Shown: positions 8,863 through 19,778, counted from the first letter of the stretch. The stretch is DNA of 64,000 nt from an uncultured Microbacterium sp. (GCF_937927635.1 NZ_CALBRW010000020.1:1-64000), one strand, 5' to 3'. Notes: generated by a model from the sequence alone, not told the origin. Translations and numbers: made by a program.

Positions 8863-9453
8863 GTGACCGCTCTGACTGGACCGCATCGCGACGCCCTCAT
8901 CGAGGCCGCCATCGCCGAGTTCACATCCGCCGGGTTCGAGGGCGCCTCGCTGAACAGGATCATCCGGGCCGCAGGGCTCAGCAAGAGCTCGTTCTACCAC
9001 GCGGCGGCCTCCAAGGCCGAGCTGCTGGATGCCGTGGTCGAGAGCCTCGTCGACGATGTGCGCGCGCAATGGACGGCTCCCGCGCCGGTCGAGTTCGCGG
9101 AGGAGGAGTTCTGGCCGCAGGTGGATCGCGTCCTCTCCGACCTGGGCGCGCTGACCGCAGAGAATCGCGCCCTCGGGCTGCTGGGCAGCATCTTCTACCT
9201 TCCGGCCGGTGCGGGGGCGGATGCTCGCACGACCCTGCTCGAGACCGTGCGCACCTGGGTGGCGGAGGTCCTCCACGTCGGCGTCGAATCCCATGCCGTG
9301 CGCGACGACCTCCCGGCCGACGCGCTGGTCGCCGCCGCGTTCGGCATGCTGCGAGGGCTGGACGAGTGGGCGCTGGCCGCAGGGCTGCCCGAGGTCGCGG
9401 CATCCGCTCCCGGCATGCTGCTGCGCTCCATGCTGCAGCACCCGCCCCGGTAA
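8863..9453 (+). CDS. TetR-family transcriptional regulator
   Basis: A 196-residue repressor-type protein. The N-terminal helix-turn-helix includes IIRAAGLSKSSFYHAAASKAEL (about residues 25-47), the standard TetR DNA-binding block, followed by a variable helical ligand domain. It starts at GTG 8863. It is transcribed away from the FAD monooxygenase, with two matching palindromes in the 75-bp gap, so autoregulation and repression of the monooxygenase are likely. The ligand is unknown. Confidence 0.94.
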   Translation: MTALTGPHRDALIEAAIAEFTSAGFEGASLNRIIRAAGLSKSSFYHAAASKAELLDAVVESLVDDVRAQWTAPAPVEFAEEEFWPQVDRVLSDLGALTAENRALGLLGSIFYLPAGAGADARTTLLETVRTWVAEVLHVGVESHAVRDDLPADALVAAAFGMLRGLDEWALAAGLPEVAASAPGMLLRSMLQHPPR

Positions 9454-9463
9454 TCTGGAGATC

Positions 9464-10909
9464 ATGCTCAATATGGCCGAAGGACTGGAACGTCTCGGCG
9501 CGCTCGCCGCGAATCCCGTCGTCTCGGCCCTCGCTTCAGCCTTCGCGGATGCCGGGTTCGAGCTGGCGGTCGTCGGCGGCCCCGTGCGCGATGCGCTGCT
9601 GGGCCGCAGCACCCACGACCTGGACTTCACCACGAACGCGCGGCCCGATGACATCCTGCGGATCGTCAAGCCGCTGGCATCCGCGCACTGGGACATCGGC
9701 CGCGCCTTCGGCACGATCGGCGCGCGCGTGCAGGGCGAGCAGGTCGAGATAACCACCTACCGCGCCGACAGCTACGACGGCCTCACCCGCAAGCCCGTCG
9801 TCGAGTTCGGCGAGAGCATCGACGGCGACCTGCTGCGCCGCGACTTCACGGTCAACGCCATGGCGCTGCAGGTGGCCGTGCCCGGACAGGCGCCGATCTC
9901 GAAGCTCATCGACCCGACCGGCGGCGTCGAGGACCTCGTCGCCGGCATTCTGCGCACCCCCATCGACCCGAGCGTGAGCTTCGGCGATGACCCGCTGCGG
10001 ATGCTGCGCGCGGCGCGCTTCGCCGCGCAGCTGGAGTTCGGCATCGACGCGGAAACCCTCACCGCTATGGAGCAGCTGCGCCAGACGCTCAGCATCGTCA
10101 GCCCCGAGCGCGTGCAGGGCGAGCTCATCCGCCTCATGCAGACCGACGATCCCGTGCGGGGCCTGCGCGTGCTGGTGGACACCGGCCTGGTCGAGCAGTT
10201 CCTGCCCGAGGTCAGCGCGCTGCGCCTGGAGGTGGACGAGCACCACCACCACAAGGACGTCTACGAGCACTCGCTGACCGTGGTGCGCCAGGCCATCGAC
10301 CTGGAGCATGCGCGGCATCCGGGCGCCGAGCCCGACGTGCCGCTGCGCCTGGCCGCCCTGCTGCACGACATCGGCAAGCCCCGCACCCGCAAGCTCGAGC
10401 CGGGCGGCGCGGTCACCTTCCACCACCACGACGTGGTCGGCTCGCGCATGGCGCGCAAGCGCCTGCAGGCGCTGCGCTTCGACGGCGCGACGACGGATGC
10501 CGTGGCCCGTCTCATCGAGCTGCACCTGCGCTTCTTCGGCTACGCCGAGGGCGCCTGGACCGACAGCGCCGTGCGGCGCTATGTGCGGGATGCCGGTGAG
10601 CTGATCGACCGGCTGCACATCCTGGTGCGCGCCGATGTCACCACCCGCAACAAGCGCAAGGCCGCACGTCTGGCATCCGCTTACGACGACATCGAGCGCC
10701 GCATCGAGGAGCTTCGCGAGCAGGAGGAGCTGGACAGCATCCGCCCTGAGCTCGACGGCAACCAGATCCAGCAGATCCTCGGCATCCCGCCCGGCCGCGA
10801 GGTGGGCGAGGCCTACAAGTTCCTGCTGGAACTGCGGCTGGACGAGGGCGTGATCGGACCGGATGCCGCCGAGCGGCGCCTGCGCGAGTGGTGGGCGAGC
10901 CGGTCCTGA
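9464..10909 (+). CDS. cca: CCA tRNA nucleotidyltransferase with HD domain
   Basis: A 481-residue enzyme that repairs or adds the 3' CCA end of tRNAs. The nucleotidyltransferase head shows GGPVRDALLGR with DLDFTTNA near residues 37-60, and a C-terminal HD domain carries LHDIGKPRT and HHH motifs, as in actinobacterial PcnA/CCA proteins. ATG 9464 was chosen because GGAG lies upstream; ATG 9473 is an alternative. It starts 10 bp after tetR. Its position near trxAB matches other actinobacteria, although the Nudix gene usually beside it is missing here. Confidence 0.95.
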   Translation: MLNMAEGLERLGALAANPVVSALASAFADAGFELAVVGGPVRDALLGRSTHDLDFTTNARPDDILRIVKPLASAHWDIGRAFGTIGARVQGEQVEITTYRADSYDGLTRKPVVEFGESIDGDLLRRDFTVNAMALQVAVPGQAPISKLIDPTGGVEDLVAGILRTPIDPSVSFGDDPLRMLRAARFAAQLEFGIDAETLTAMEQLRQTLSIVSPERVQGELIRLMQTDDPVRGLRVLVDTGLVEQFLPEVSALRLEVDEHHHHKDVYEHSLTVVRQAIDLEHARHPGAEPDVPLRLAALLHDIGKPRTRKLEPGGAVTFHHHDVVGSRMARKRLQALRFDGATTDAVARLIELHLRFFGYAEGAWTDSAVRRYVRDAGELIDRLHILVRADVTTRNKRKAARLASAYDDIERRIEELREQEELDSIRPELDGNQIQQILGIPPGREVGEAYKFLLELRLDEGVIGPDAAERRLREWWASRS

Positions 10910-10979
10910 TCAGGCCATTACGAGACGCCGCGACCGGAATCGTGCGAGTGTCGGTCTCGTCACGATCCTGACCGAGCGG

Positions 10980-11009
10980 TTGGGTATGTCCCATGCTCCT
11001 GAGTAGATT
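10980..11009 (+). promoter_or_regulatory. Putative promoter of the peptide ABC operon
   Basis: TTGGGT at 10980-10985 and TAGATT at 11004-11009 are 18 bp apart and stand 65 bp before the substrate-binding protein start. They fit a sigma-70 type promoter moderately well. Confidence 0.4.
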
Positions 11010-11073
11010 TGAGCCCATGCCGCGTCCATCACGAGCGCGGAAACCGAACACCCGAACCATCACAGGGCAGGTT

Positions 11074-12705
11074 ATGTCAATGAAGATCTCCAGGGGCCGA
11101 CTCGGCCTCGCCATCGGCGCGCTCAGCGTCGCGGCTGTTGTTCTGTCCGGCTGCGCCACCAGCACCGGCGGATCCGATGAGGGCAGCAGCTCGGGTGGCG
11201 GTGACCTGATCGTCGGCACCACCGACAAGGTCGTCTCGCTCGACCCGGCCGGCTCCTACGACAACGGCTCGTTCGTCGTCATGAACCAGGTCTACCCGTT
11301 CCTGCTCAACAGCAAGTACGGCGACGCCACGGTCAGCCCCGACATCGCGGAGTCGGCCGAGTTCACCTCGCCGACCGAGTACACGGTCAAGCTCAAGAAG
11401 GGCCTGAAGTTCGCCAACGGCCACGAGCTCACCTCCAGCGACGTGAAGTTCACGTTCGACCGCATGGTGAAGATCAACGACCCGAACGGTCCCGCCTCGC
11501 TGCTGGGCAACCTCGCCTCGGTCGCGGCCCCGGACGACACCACCGTGGTCTTCACGCTGAAGAACGGCAACGACCAGACCTGGCCGCTGATCCTCTCCAG
11601 CCCCGCCGCTCCCATCGTCGACGAGGAGGTCTTCTCGCCCGACGCCGTCACTCCCGACGCCGACATCGTGAAGGGCGACGCCTTCGCCGGCCAGTACACG
11701 ATCGACTCGTACAAGCTCAACGAGCTGATCTCGTACAAGCCGAACAAGGACTACCAGGGCAACCTCGGTCCCGCCCAGAACACCGGCATCCAGGCGAAGT
11801 ACTACGCCGACGCCTCCAACCTCAAGCTCGCGATCGGCAACGGCGACATCGACGTGGCCTTCCGCAGCCTGTCGGCCACCGACGTGGAGAGCCTGAAGGG
11901 CAACAGCAAGGTCAAGATCGTCGACGGCCCCGGCGGCGAGATCCGCTACATCGTCTTCAACTTCGACACCATGCCGTTCGGCGCCAAGACCGCCGAGGCC
12001 GACCCGGCCAAGGCGCTCGCCGTCCGCCAGGCCATGGCCGACCTGATCGACCGCAACGCCGTCGCGAAGGACGTGTACAAGGACACCTACAGCCCGCTGT
12101 ACTCCTTCGTGGCCGACGGCATGCCCGGCGCGACGACCGTCCTGAAGGACATGTACGGCGACGGCAACGGCGGACCCGACCAGGCGAAGGCCGAGAAGGT
12201 GCTGAAGGATGCCGGCATCACCGCGCCCGTCACGCTGAACCTGCAGTACAACGGCGACCACTACGGCCCGTCGTCGGGTGACGAGTACGCCGCGTACAAG
12301 ACGCAGCTCGAGAAGGGCGGCCTGTTCAAGGTCAACCTGCAGCAGACCGAGTGGGTGCAGTACTCCAAGGACCGCTCGGCCGACGTGTACCCGATGTACC
12401 AGCTGGGCTGGTTCCCGGACTTCTCCGACCCGGACAACTACCTGGCGCCGTTCTTCATGAAGGACAACTTCCTCGCCAACCACTACGACAATCCCGCTGT
12501 CAACGACGCCATCGTCCAGGAGCAGACCGAGACCGACCAGGCCAAGCGCCTGGAGGAGATCGGCCAGATCCAGGAGATGGTCGCCAAGGACCTCTCCACC
12601 CTGCCGATCCTGCAGGGCAAGCAGGTCGCGGTCGTGGGCAAGAACGTGCAGGGCACCACGCTCGACGCCTCGTTCAAGTTCCGCTACGCGCCGCTGAAGA
12701 AGTAA
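11074..12705 (+). CDS. ABC transporter solute-binding lipoprotein, family 5 (dipeptide/oligopeptide)
   Basis: About 543 residues from ATG 11074 (ATG 11080 is also possible). It has an N-terminal lipoprotein signal with lipobox LSGC near residue 27, so it is anchored outside the membrane. The mature part is a full-length SBP_bac_5 protein: SYDNGSFVVMNQVYPFLL, YTVKLKKGLKFANG and FTFDRMVKINDP are typical for DppA/OppA-like binders of peptides or nickel chelates. It is the first gene of a five-function operon with two permeases and a double ATPase. A hairpin after the gene probably lowers expression of the membrane components relative to the binder. Confidence 0.95.
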   Translation: MSMKISRGRLGLAIGALSVAAVVLSGCATSTGGSDEGSSSGGGDLIVGTTDKVVSLDPAGSYDNGSFVVMNQVYPFLLNSKYGDATVSPDIAESAEFTSPTEYTVKLKKGLKFANGHELTSSDVKFTFDRMVKINDPNGPASLLGNLASVAAPDDTTVVFTLKNGNDQTWPLILSSPAAPIVDEEVFSPDAVTPDADIVKGDAFAGQYTIDSYKLNELISYKPNKDYQGNLGPAQNTGIQAKYYADASNLKLAIGNGDIDVAFRSLSATDVESLKGNSKVKIVDGPGGEIRYIVFNFDTMPFGAKTAEADPAKALAVRQAMADLIDRNAVAKDVYKDTYSPLYSFVADGMPGATTVLKDMYGDGNGGPDQAKAEKVLKDAGITAPVTLNLQYNGDHYGPSSGDEYAAYKTQLEKGGLFKVNLQQTEWVQYSKDRSADVYPMYQLGWFPDFSDPDNYLAPFFMKDNFLANHYDNPAVNDAIVQEQTETDQAKRLEEIGQIQEMVAKDLSTLPILQGKQVAVVGKNVQGTTLDASFKFRYAPLKK

Positions 12706-12714
12706 CGCGTTCCA

Positions 12715-12750
12715 CAATCGGGGGTGCTGCTCACGCAGCGCCCCCGATTG
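12715..12750 (+). terminator. Intra-operon attenuating hairpin
   Basis: Arms 12715-12729 and 12736-12750 pair over 15 positions with a single G-U type mismatch. There is no T-run. Its position between the binding protein and the first permease suggests partial termination or 3'-end protection, which keeps the binder more abundant. Confidence 0.7.
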
Positions 12751-12785
12751 CGCTCGCCCCCAGAACGTAGAAGTTAGGTACCCAT

Positions 12786-13868
12786 ATGGCCGTCGATGCC
12801 GGCGCTGCCCTCGCCCCCGTCCAACCGCGAAGCAAGTCCAAGGGCGGTGGCGGCCTGTGGCGCTACATCCTGGTCCGGCTCGTGCTGATCATCCCCACGG
12901 TCTTCATCCTGGTGACGACCGTGTTCTTCCTGATGCGGATCACCGGTGATCCCATCACGGCCGCGCTCGGCGGCCGGTTGCCGGCCGACCAGCTCGCGCA
13001 GCGCATCCACGAGGCCGGCTACGACCGGCCGCTGATCGTGCAGTACGGCGATTACCTCGCCGGCATCCTGCACGGCGACTTCGGCACCACGATCACCGAC
13101 CGCCGCCCGGTCACCGCGATCCTGCTGCAGTACGGCTCGGCCACGCTCGAGCTCGCGATCTACGCGCTCATCGTCGCCCTGATCATCAGCATCCCGCTCG
13201 GCCTGATCGCCGCCTACCGCCGCGACCGCTGGCAGGACGCCACGCTGCGCGTGATGGCGATCCTCGCCTACGCCACCCCGATCTTCTTCGCCGGCCTGCT
13301 GCTCAAGCTCGTCTTCTCGGTGTGGCTGGGCTGGCTGCCGGTCTCCGGTCGCGGGAACACCCGCACCGAGCTGCTGATGAGCGGCATAGACACGCCCACC
13401 GGCCTCTACCTGCTCGACGCGATACGGCTCGGCAACGGCCCCGCCATCGCCGACGTGCTGCAGCACGCGATCCTGCCGGCCGTCGCACTGGGACTGCTGA
13501 CGGCAGGCGTGTTCCTGCGCCTGATCCGCACCAACGTCATCGGCACGCTCGGACAGCAGTACGTCACCTCGGGCCGCTCCCGCGGCGTCAGCGAGTACCG
13601 GCTGCTGACCAAGCACGCGTACCGTCCGGCACTCATCCCCATCATCACGGTGATGGGCATGCAGATCGCCCTGCTGTTGGCGGGCGCCGTGCTGACCGAG
13701 ACGACCTTCGAATGGAAGGGCATCGGCTTCATGCTCGCCGAGTACCTGAAATCGCGCGACTTCGTCGCCGTGCAGGGCATCGTCGTGATGATCGCCGTCG
13801 TGGTGGCCGTGACGAACTTCATCGTCGACATCGTCGCCGCGTTCATCGACCCGAGGGTGAGGTACTGA
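12786..13868 (+). CDS. ABC transporter permease (DppB-like)
   Basis: A 360-residue integral membrane protein. The N-terminal membrane helix RLVLIIPTVFILVTTVFFL (about residues 32-50) and GDFGTTI belong to the DppB/OppB class, and the EAA-like cytoplasmic loop lies around GQQYVTSGRSRGVSE, where it contacts the ATPase. About six membrane segments are visible. It forms the channel with the DppC-like protein, whose ATG follows 1 bp after its stop. Confidence 0.94.
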   Translation: MAVDAGAALAPVQPRSKSKGGGGLWRYILVRLVLIIPTVFILVTTVFFLMRITGDPITAALGGRLPADQLAQRIHEAGYDRPLIVQYGDYLAGILHGDFGTTITDRRPVTAILLQYGSATLELAIYALIVALIISIPLGLIAAYRRDRWQDATLRVMAILAYATPIFFAGLLLKLVFSVWLGWLPVSGRGNTRTELLMSGIDTPTGLYLLDAIRLGNGPAIADVLQHAILPAVALGLLTAGVFLRLIRTNVIGTLGQQYVTSGRSRGVSEYRLLTKHAYRPALIPIITVMGMQIALLLAGAVLTETTFEWKGIGFMLAEYLKSRDFVAVQGIVVMIAVVVAVTNFIVDIVAAFIDPRVRY

Positions 13869-13869
13869 G

Positions 13870-14925
13870 ATGAGCATCCCTGATTCCTACGACGAGATGC
13901 CCACCCCCAGCACCTCGGCGCTGGCCGCCGTCCCCGTGCGGAAGAAGAGCTGGGTCGAGAAGACCCCCGTGCTCAAGGAGCTGCGGCAGAGCGTCGGACT
14001 GCAGCGCGGAATGCTGGTGACGGGCCTGGTGATCACGGTCGCGTTCATCCTCGTCGCCGTCCTCGCCCCCGTGCTCGCGCCGTACTCGTGGGCGCAGCAG
14101 CAGACCGCCGACGGGCAGTCGTTCGGCACCCAGCAGGCGCCGAACGCGCTGAACATCCTCGGCACCACGGTCTCGGGCTTCGACGTGCTCTCCCGCGTGC
14201 TGTGGGGTGCGCAGACCGCGCTGCTGGTGATCATCGCCGCCATCGCGTGCTCGATCTTCATCGGCATCGCACTGGGCCTGATCTCCGGCTACTTCGGCGG
14301 CTGGCTGGACCGCATCCTGGTGGTCATCGCAGACGCCATCTACGCGTTCCCGTCGCTGCTGCTGGCCATCGTGATGTCCATCGTGATCAGCCGCGGCCAG
14401 TCCACGCTGTGGGGCGGGATCATGGCCACGGCCATCGCCATCACCGTGGTGTTCGTGCCGCAGTACTTCCGCGTGGTGCGCTCCGAGGTGGTGCGCGTGC
14501 GAGCCGAACCGTTCGTGGACTCGGCCAAGGTGATCGGCGTGCCGACCACCCGCATCCTGCTGCGCCACGTGCTGCGCAACTCCACCCGCTCGCTGCCGGT
14601 GATCATCACCCTGAACGCCTCCGAGGCGCTGCTGACCCTGGCCGGCCTGGGCTTCCTGGGCTTCGGCATCGAGGCCACGGCCGCCGCCGAGTGGGGCTAC
14701 GACCTCAACCGCGCCATGGGCGACGTGACCAGCGGCATCTGGTGGACCAGCGTGTTCCCCGGCGTCGCCATCGTGCTGGTGGTGCTGGGCGTGACCCTGG
14801 TGGGCGAGAGCCTGAACGACCTCGCCGACCCGCGCCTGCGGTTGCGTCGCCGTGCGGGCGGCAAGAAGAAGTCGGGTGCTGCGGATGCCGGATCCGGCGC
14901 CGCGAGTGAAGGAGCACAGTCGTGA
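13870..14925 (+). CDS. ABC transporter permease (DppC-like)
   Basis: A 351-residue membrane protein with the DppC/OppC pattern: an N-terminal cytoplasmic stretch, a first helix around GMLVTGLVITVAFILVAVLA, then LGTTVSGFDVLSRVLWGAQT, and a permease domain with RSEVVRVRAEPFVDSAKVIG as its EAA loop. The C-terminus is Lys/Arg and Ala rich. Its stop overlaps the ATPase start by 4 bases, so translation is coupled. Confidence 0.94.
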   Translation: MSIPDSYDEMPTPSTSALAAVPVRKKSWVEKTPVLKELRQSVGLQRGMLVTGLVITVAFILVAVLAPVLAPYSWAQQQTADGQSFGTQQAPNALNILGTTVSGFDVLSRVLWGAQTALLVIIAAIACSIFIGIALGLISGYFGGWLDRILVVIADAIYAFPSLLLAIVMSIVISRGQSTLWGGIMATAIAITVVFVPQYFRVVRSEVVRVRAEPFVDSAKVIGVPTTRILLRHVLRNSTRSLPVIITLNASEALLTLAGLGFLGFGIEATAAAEWGYDLNRAMGDVTSGIWWTSVFPGVAIVLVVLGVTLVGESLNDLADPRLRLRRRAGGKKKSGAADAGSGAASEGAQS

Positions 14926-16643
14926 CCGACGTCGCAGACAAGAGCACGGTCGCCGAGATCCGCGACCTGAGGGTGGTCTTCGCCACCGATGACGAGCCCG
15001 TCGTCGCCGTCAAGGGCATCTCGCTGAGCGCCCACGCCGGCGAGGTGCTGGCGATCGTCGGCGAGTCCGGCTCGGGCAAGACCGTCACCGCGAACACCCT
15101 GCTGGGGTTGCTGCCGGAGACCGCCACCACCTCGGGAGCCGTGATCGTGCGCGGCCGCTCGGGCGATGAGACCGACATCGTGCACGCGAGCCATCACCGC
15201 ATGCGCGAGATGCGCGGACGCGATGCGGCGATGGTGTTCCAGGAGCCGTCCACGGCGCTGAACCCGGTGTACACCGTGGGCTGGCAGATCACCGAGGGTC
15301 TTCGTGCGCACACGAAGATCTCCAAGAAGAAGGCCCGCGAGCGCGCGATCGACATGATGCAGCGCGTGGGCATCCCGGATGCCGCCACGCGCGTCGACGA
15401 CTATCCGCATCAGTTCTCCGGCGGCCAGAAGCAGCGCATCGTGATCGCGATGGCGCTGGTGCTGGATGCCGGCCTCATCATCGCCGACGAGCCGACCACC
15501 GCGCTGGACGTCACGGTGCAGGCCGAGATCCTCGACCTGCTGCGCACGGCGCGCGACGAGTTCGGCGCGACCATCGTGCTCATCACGCACAACATGGGCG
15601 TGGTGGCCGACCTGGCCGACCGCGTCGTGGTGATGTACCAGGGCGACATCGTGGAGCAGGCGCCGGTGCGCGAGCTGTTCGCGAACCCGCGCGAGGAGTA
15701 CACCAAGAAGCTGCTGGCGGCCGTGCCGCATGTGGGGCAGGGCAAGTCGGCTGCCGGTTCCGCGGGCGTTCTGACCGAGCCGGACGTCGCCCCGCACACT
15801 GCGCCGCCGGTGCCGGAGGGCTCGCTGATCGTGGCATCCGCCGCCGAGATCGGCTACCCGGGCCGGTTCGGCCGCAACGCGGTCGTCGCCGTCAAGGGCG
15901 TGGACTTCCACGTCGGACCCGGCGAGGTCGTGGGTCTGGTCGGCGAGTCCGGATCGGGCAAGACCACCATCGGCCGTGCGGTCGTGGGACTCACCACGGT
16001 GCTGGGCGGCTCGCTGACCGTGCTCGGCCAGGAGATGAACGGCGTCAAGAACCGCACGCTCAAGCCCCTGCGGCCGCAGATCGGGTTCGTGTTCCAGGAT
16101 CCTGCCACCAGCTTCAACCCGCTGCTGTCGATCGCGGAGTGCATCGCCGAGCCGCTGATCGTGCACGGCCGGGCAGCGAACATGCAGGCCGCGCGTCCGC
16201 GCGTGAACGAGCTGCTGGATGCCGTGCGGCTGCCGACCAGCTTCGGCGACCGCTACCCGCACGAGCTCTCCGGCGGTCAGCGTCAGCGCGCCTCGCTGGC
16301 CCGTGCCCTAGCGCTGGACCCGAAGCTGCTCATCGCCGACGAGCCGACCAGCGCGCTGGACGTGTCGGTGCAGGCCACGGTGCTGGAGCTGTTCGTGCAG
16401 CTGCAGGCCGAGCTGGGCTTCGCGTCGCTGTTCATCAGCCACGACCTGGCCGTGATCGACGCGGTCTCCGATCGCATCATCGTGCTGCAGCAGGGCCGGA
16501 TCAAGGAGCAGGGCACCACCGCACAGGTGCTCGGCGACCCGCGCGACCCGTACACCCGCGAGCTGCTGGCCGCGCTGCCCGTGCCCGACCCGGTCGAGCA
16601 GGCCGAGCGCCGGGCGCTCTGGGAGTCCGTGCGCAGGCACTGA
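14922..16643 (+). CDS. Double ATP-binding subunit of peptide ABC transporter (DppD-DppF fusion)
   Basis: A 573-residue protein with two complete nucleotide-binding domains. The first has Walker A GESGSGKT near residues 45-52, signature SGGQKQR and Walker B IIADEPT. The second has GESGSGKTT near residue 345, signature SGGQRQR and LLIADEPT. It replaces the separate DppD and DppF subunits and energises the permeases. It starts at GTG 14922, overlapping the permease stop (GTGA). Fused pairs are common in actinobacteria, so the fusion itself is not unusual. Confidence 0.95.
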   Translation: MTDVADKSTVAEIRDLRVVFATDDEPVVAVKGISLSAHAGEVLAIVGESGSGKTVTANTLLGLLPETATTSGAVIVRGRSGDETDIVHASHHRMREMRGRDAAMVFQEPSTALNPVYTVGWQITEGLRAHTKISKKKARERAIDMMQRVGIPDAATRVDDYPHQFSGGQKQRIVIAMALVLDAGLIIADEPTTALDVTVQAEILDLLRTARDEFGATIVLITHNMGVVADLADRVVVMYQGDIVEQAPVRELFANPREEYTKKLLAAVPHVGQGKSAAGSAGVLTEPDVAPHTAPPVPEGSLIVASAAEIGYPGRFGRNAVVAVKGVDFHVGPGEVVGLVGESGSGKTTIGRAVVGLTTVLGGSLTVLGQEMNGVKNRTLKPLRPQIGFVFQDPATSFNPLLSIAECIAEPLIVHGRAANMQAARPRVNELLDAVRLPTSFGDRYPHELSGGQRQRASLARALALDPKLLIADEPTSALDVSVQATVLELFVQLQAELGFASLFISHDLAVIDAVSDRIIVLQQGRIKEQGTTAQVLGDPRDPYTRELLAALPVPDPVEQAERRALWESVRRH

Positions 16644-16662
16644 GAGCCGCTGCGAGTCGCCC

Positions 16663-16734
16663 AGAACCGGAGGATCGCCGAGATCCGGAGAGAAAACGGC
16701 AAAATCCTCCGGTTCCCGGACGTCCTCCGGTTCT
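16663..16734. repeat. Inverted repeat cluster after the ABC operon
   Basis: AGAACCGGAGGA at 16663-16674 is an exact reverse complement of TCCTCCGGTTCT at 16723-16734, and the 10-mer TCCTCCGGTT also occurs at 16705-16714. They lie just after the ATPase stop and before the GAF regulator. They could be a terminator, an interspersed repeat, or operator sites for the regulator. Confidence 0.6.
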
Positions 16735-16791
16735 CAGCTGCGGGGCACCGACCTACACTGGGCACATCCGTCAGTGCCGATCGGAGGTCGC

Positions 16792-18105
16792 ATGCCGTCT
16801 TCCTGGTCCTCTGCGCGCGACCCTCAGGCGTCGCGCCTGATCATCGAACGCGCGCACGAGGAGCTCGTCGCGGGCAATCTCGACGACCACCGGCTGCAGC
16901 AGGTGCGTCCGCTCATCAGGGCGTCCTGGCAGCGCGCCTGGCAGGACAGGGTCGGCGCGGAGGGCCTGCCGCCGATCGATCTCACCGGGGAGCTCCTCGA
17001 GGAGTATCGCTCGCAGCATCCGCTGTCCGGTGCGATCGACCTGATCCGCTCCCTGCTGCTGCCGGGATCCGCCGACGACTCCGGTGTCGTGGTGGCCGTC
17101 GGTGACCACGCCGGCCGCCTGCTGTGGGTGGAGGGAGACCTGAGCCAGCGGATGCTGTCAGGCGAGATGGGGTTCGTGGAGGGCGCGAACTGGTCAGAGA
17201 CGACGGTCGGCACGTCGGCGCCGGGTACGGCCCTGACGCTCGGCGAATCGGTGCAGATCCATCACGCCGAGCACTACAACCGGCTGGTGCAGCCGTGGTC
17301 GTGCACGGCGGCGCCGGTGTTCGATCCCGAGACGCATCGGATCCTCGGGGTTCTGGACGTCACCGGCGGTGAGGAGGCGGTGACGCCGCAGGCGCGGATG
17401 CTGGTGGACGCCACGGCGCGCGCGGTGGAGTCGCAGCTGATGATCGCACGGCTGCGGGAGCGGGCCGCTCCGCGGGCGGCATCCGCTCCGCCCCGCACGC
17501 TGCACCGGACCAGGGCCACCCTGCAGGTGCTGGGCAGGGACCGGGCACGGCTGGAGGTGATCGGCGACGGCGGAGAGTCGATCATCGAGCTCAGCGCCAG
17601 GCACGCCGAGATCCTGCTGATGCTCGCCACCCACCGTCAGGGACTCTCCGCGGAGCGGCTGGCCGAGCTCGTGTACGGCGAGGGCGCCTCTGCGGACACG
17701 CTGCGCCCGGAGATGGTGCGGCTGCGCAAGGTGCTCGAACGCGTGTCGCCCGAACTGGTGCCGCAGTCCCGGCCGTATCGGCTCTCCGCGCAGCTGGAGA
17801 CGGACGCCCAGAACGTGCTCTCGCTGCTGGACCGAGGGGCGCACCGGGTGGCGCTGAGCGCCTACCCCGGACCGGCGCTGCCCGACTCCGACGCACCCGG
17901 CGTCGTGGAGCTGCGGGAGAGCCTTCGCGGCACCCTGCGCGAGACGATGCTCAGCGAGGCGAGCATCGACGTGCTGCTGGCGTACGCGGACATCCCCGAA
18001 GGCGCCGAGGATGCCGAGGTGCTGAGACTGTGCCTGGAGATGCTGCCGGCGCGCTCGCCGCGCAGGGCGGGGCTGGTCAACCGGATCGCCAGGCTCGACG
18101 AGTAG
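16792..18105 (+). CDS. GAF-domain transcriptional regulator of the aldehyde dehydrogenase locus
   Basis: A 437-residue protein starting at ATG 16792 with GGAGG seven bases upstream (an upstream GTG at 16774 lacks this). The N-terminal half resembles the AcoR-type sensor region, with GAF-like features around SGEMGFVEGANWSETTVG and LGESVQIHHAEHYN. The C-terminal half carries a winged-helix-like block around ELSARHAEILLMLATHRQGL and GASADTLRPEMVRLRKVLE. There is no sigma-54 AAA module. Such regulators commonly stand upstream of acetaldehyde dehydrogenase genes in actinobacteria, as here, so activation by an aldehyde or alcohol signal is a reasonable inference. Confidence 0.85.
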   Translation: MPSSWSSARDPQASRLIIERAHEELVAGNLDDHRLQQVRPLIRASWQRAWQDRVGAEGLPPIDLTGELLEEYRSQHPLSGAIDLIRSLLLPGSADDSGVVVAVGDHAGRLLWVEGDLSQRMLSGEMGFVEGANWSETTVGTSAPGTALTLGESVQIHHAEHYNRLVQPWSCTAAPVFDPETHRILGVLDVTGGEEAVTPQARMLVDATARAVESQLMIARLRERAAPRAASAPPRTLHRTRATLQVLGRDRARLEVIGDGGESIIELSARHAEILLMLATHRQGLSAERLAELVYGEGASADTLRPEMVRLRKVLERVSPELVPQSRPYRLSAQLETDAQNVLSLLDRGAHRVALSAYPGPALPDSDAPGVVELRESLRGTLRETMLSEASIDVLLAYADIPEGAEDAEVLRLCLEMLPARSPRRAGLVNRIARLDE

Positions 18106-18120
18106 GCGCGTCGCGGGCGC

Positions 18121-18156
18121 TGCAACTCGATGCAACGTGACGCACGGGGGTGCAAC
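18121..18156 (+). promoter_or_regulatory. Three phased TGCAAC repeats before the aldehyde dehydrogenase
   Basis: TGCAAC occurs at 18121, 18131 and 18151. The offsets of 10 and 20 bp place all copies on the same face of the helix. They lie in the 119-bp gap between the GAF regulator and the dehydrogenase, so they are a good candidate for the regulator's binding sites. Confidence 0.55.
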
Positions 18157-18224
18157 CCGCCTCGCCGTACCTTCTGAGGACAGCCGTGCGGCACCGATGC
18201 CGCGGCCCGTCGAAGGAGACCACG

Positions 18225-19772
<1,548 letters not shown>

Positions 19773-19778
19773 TCGACC

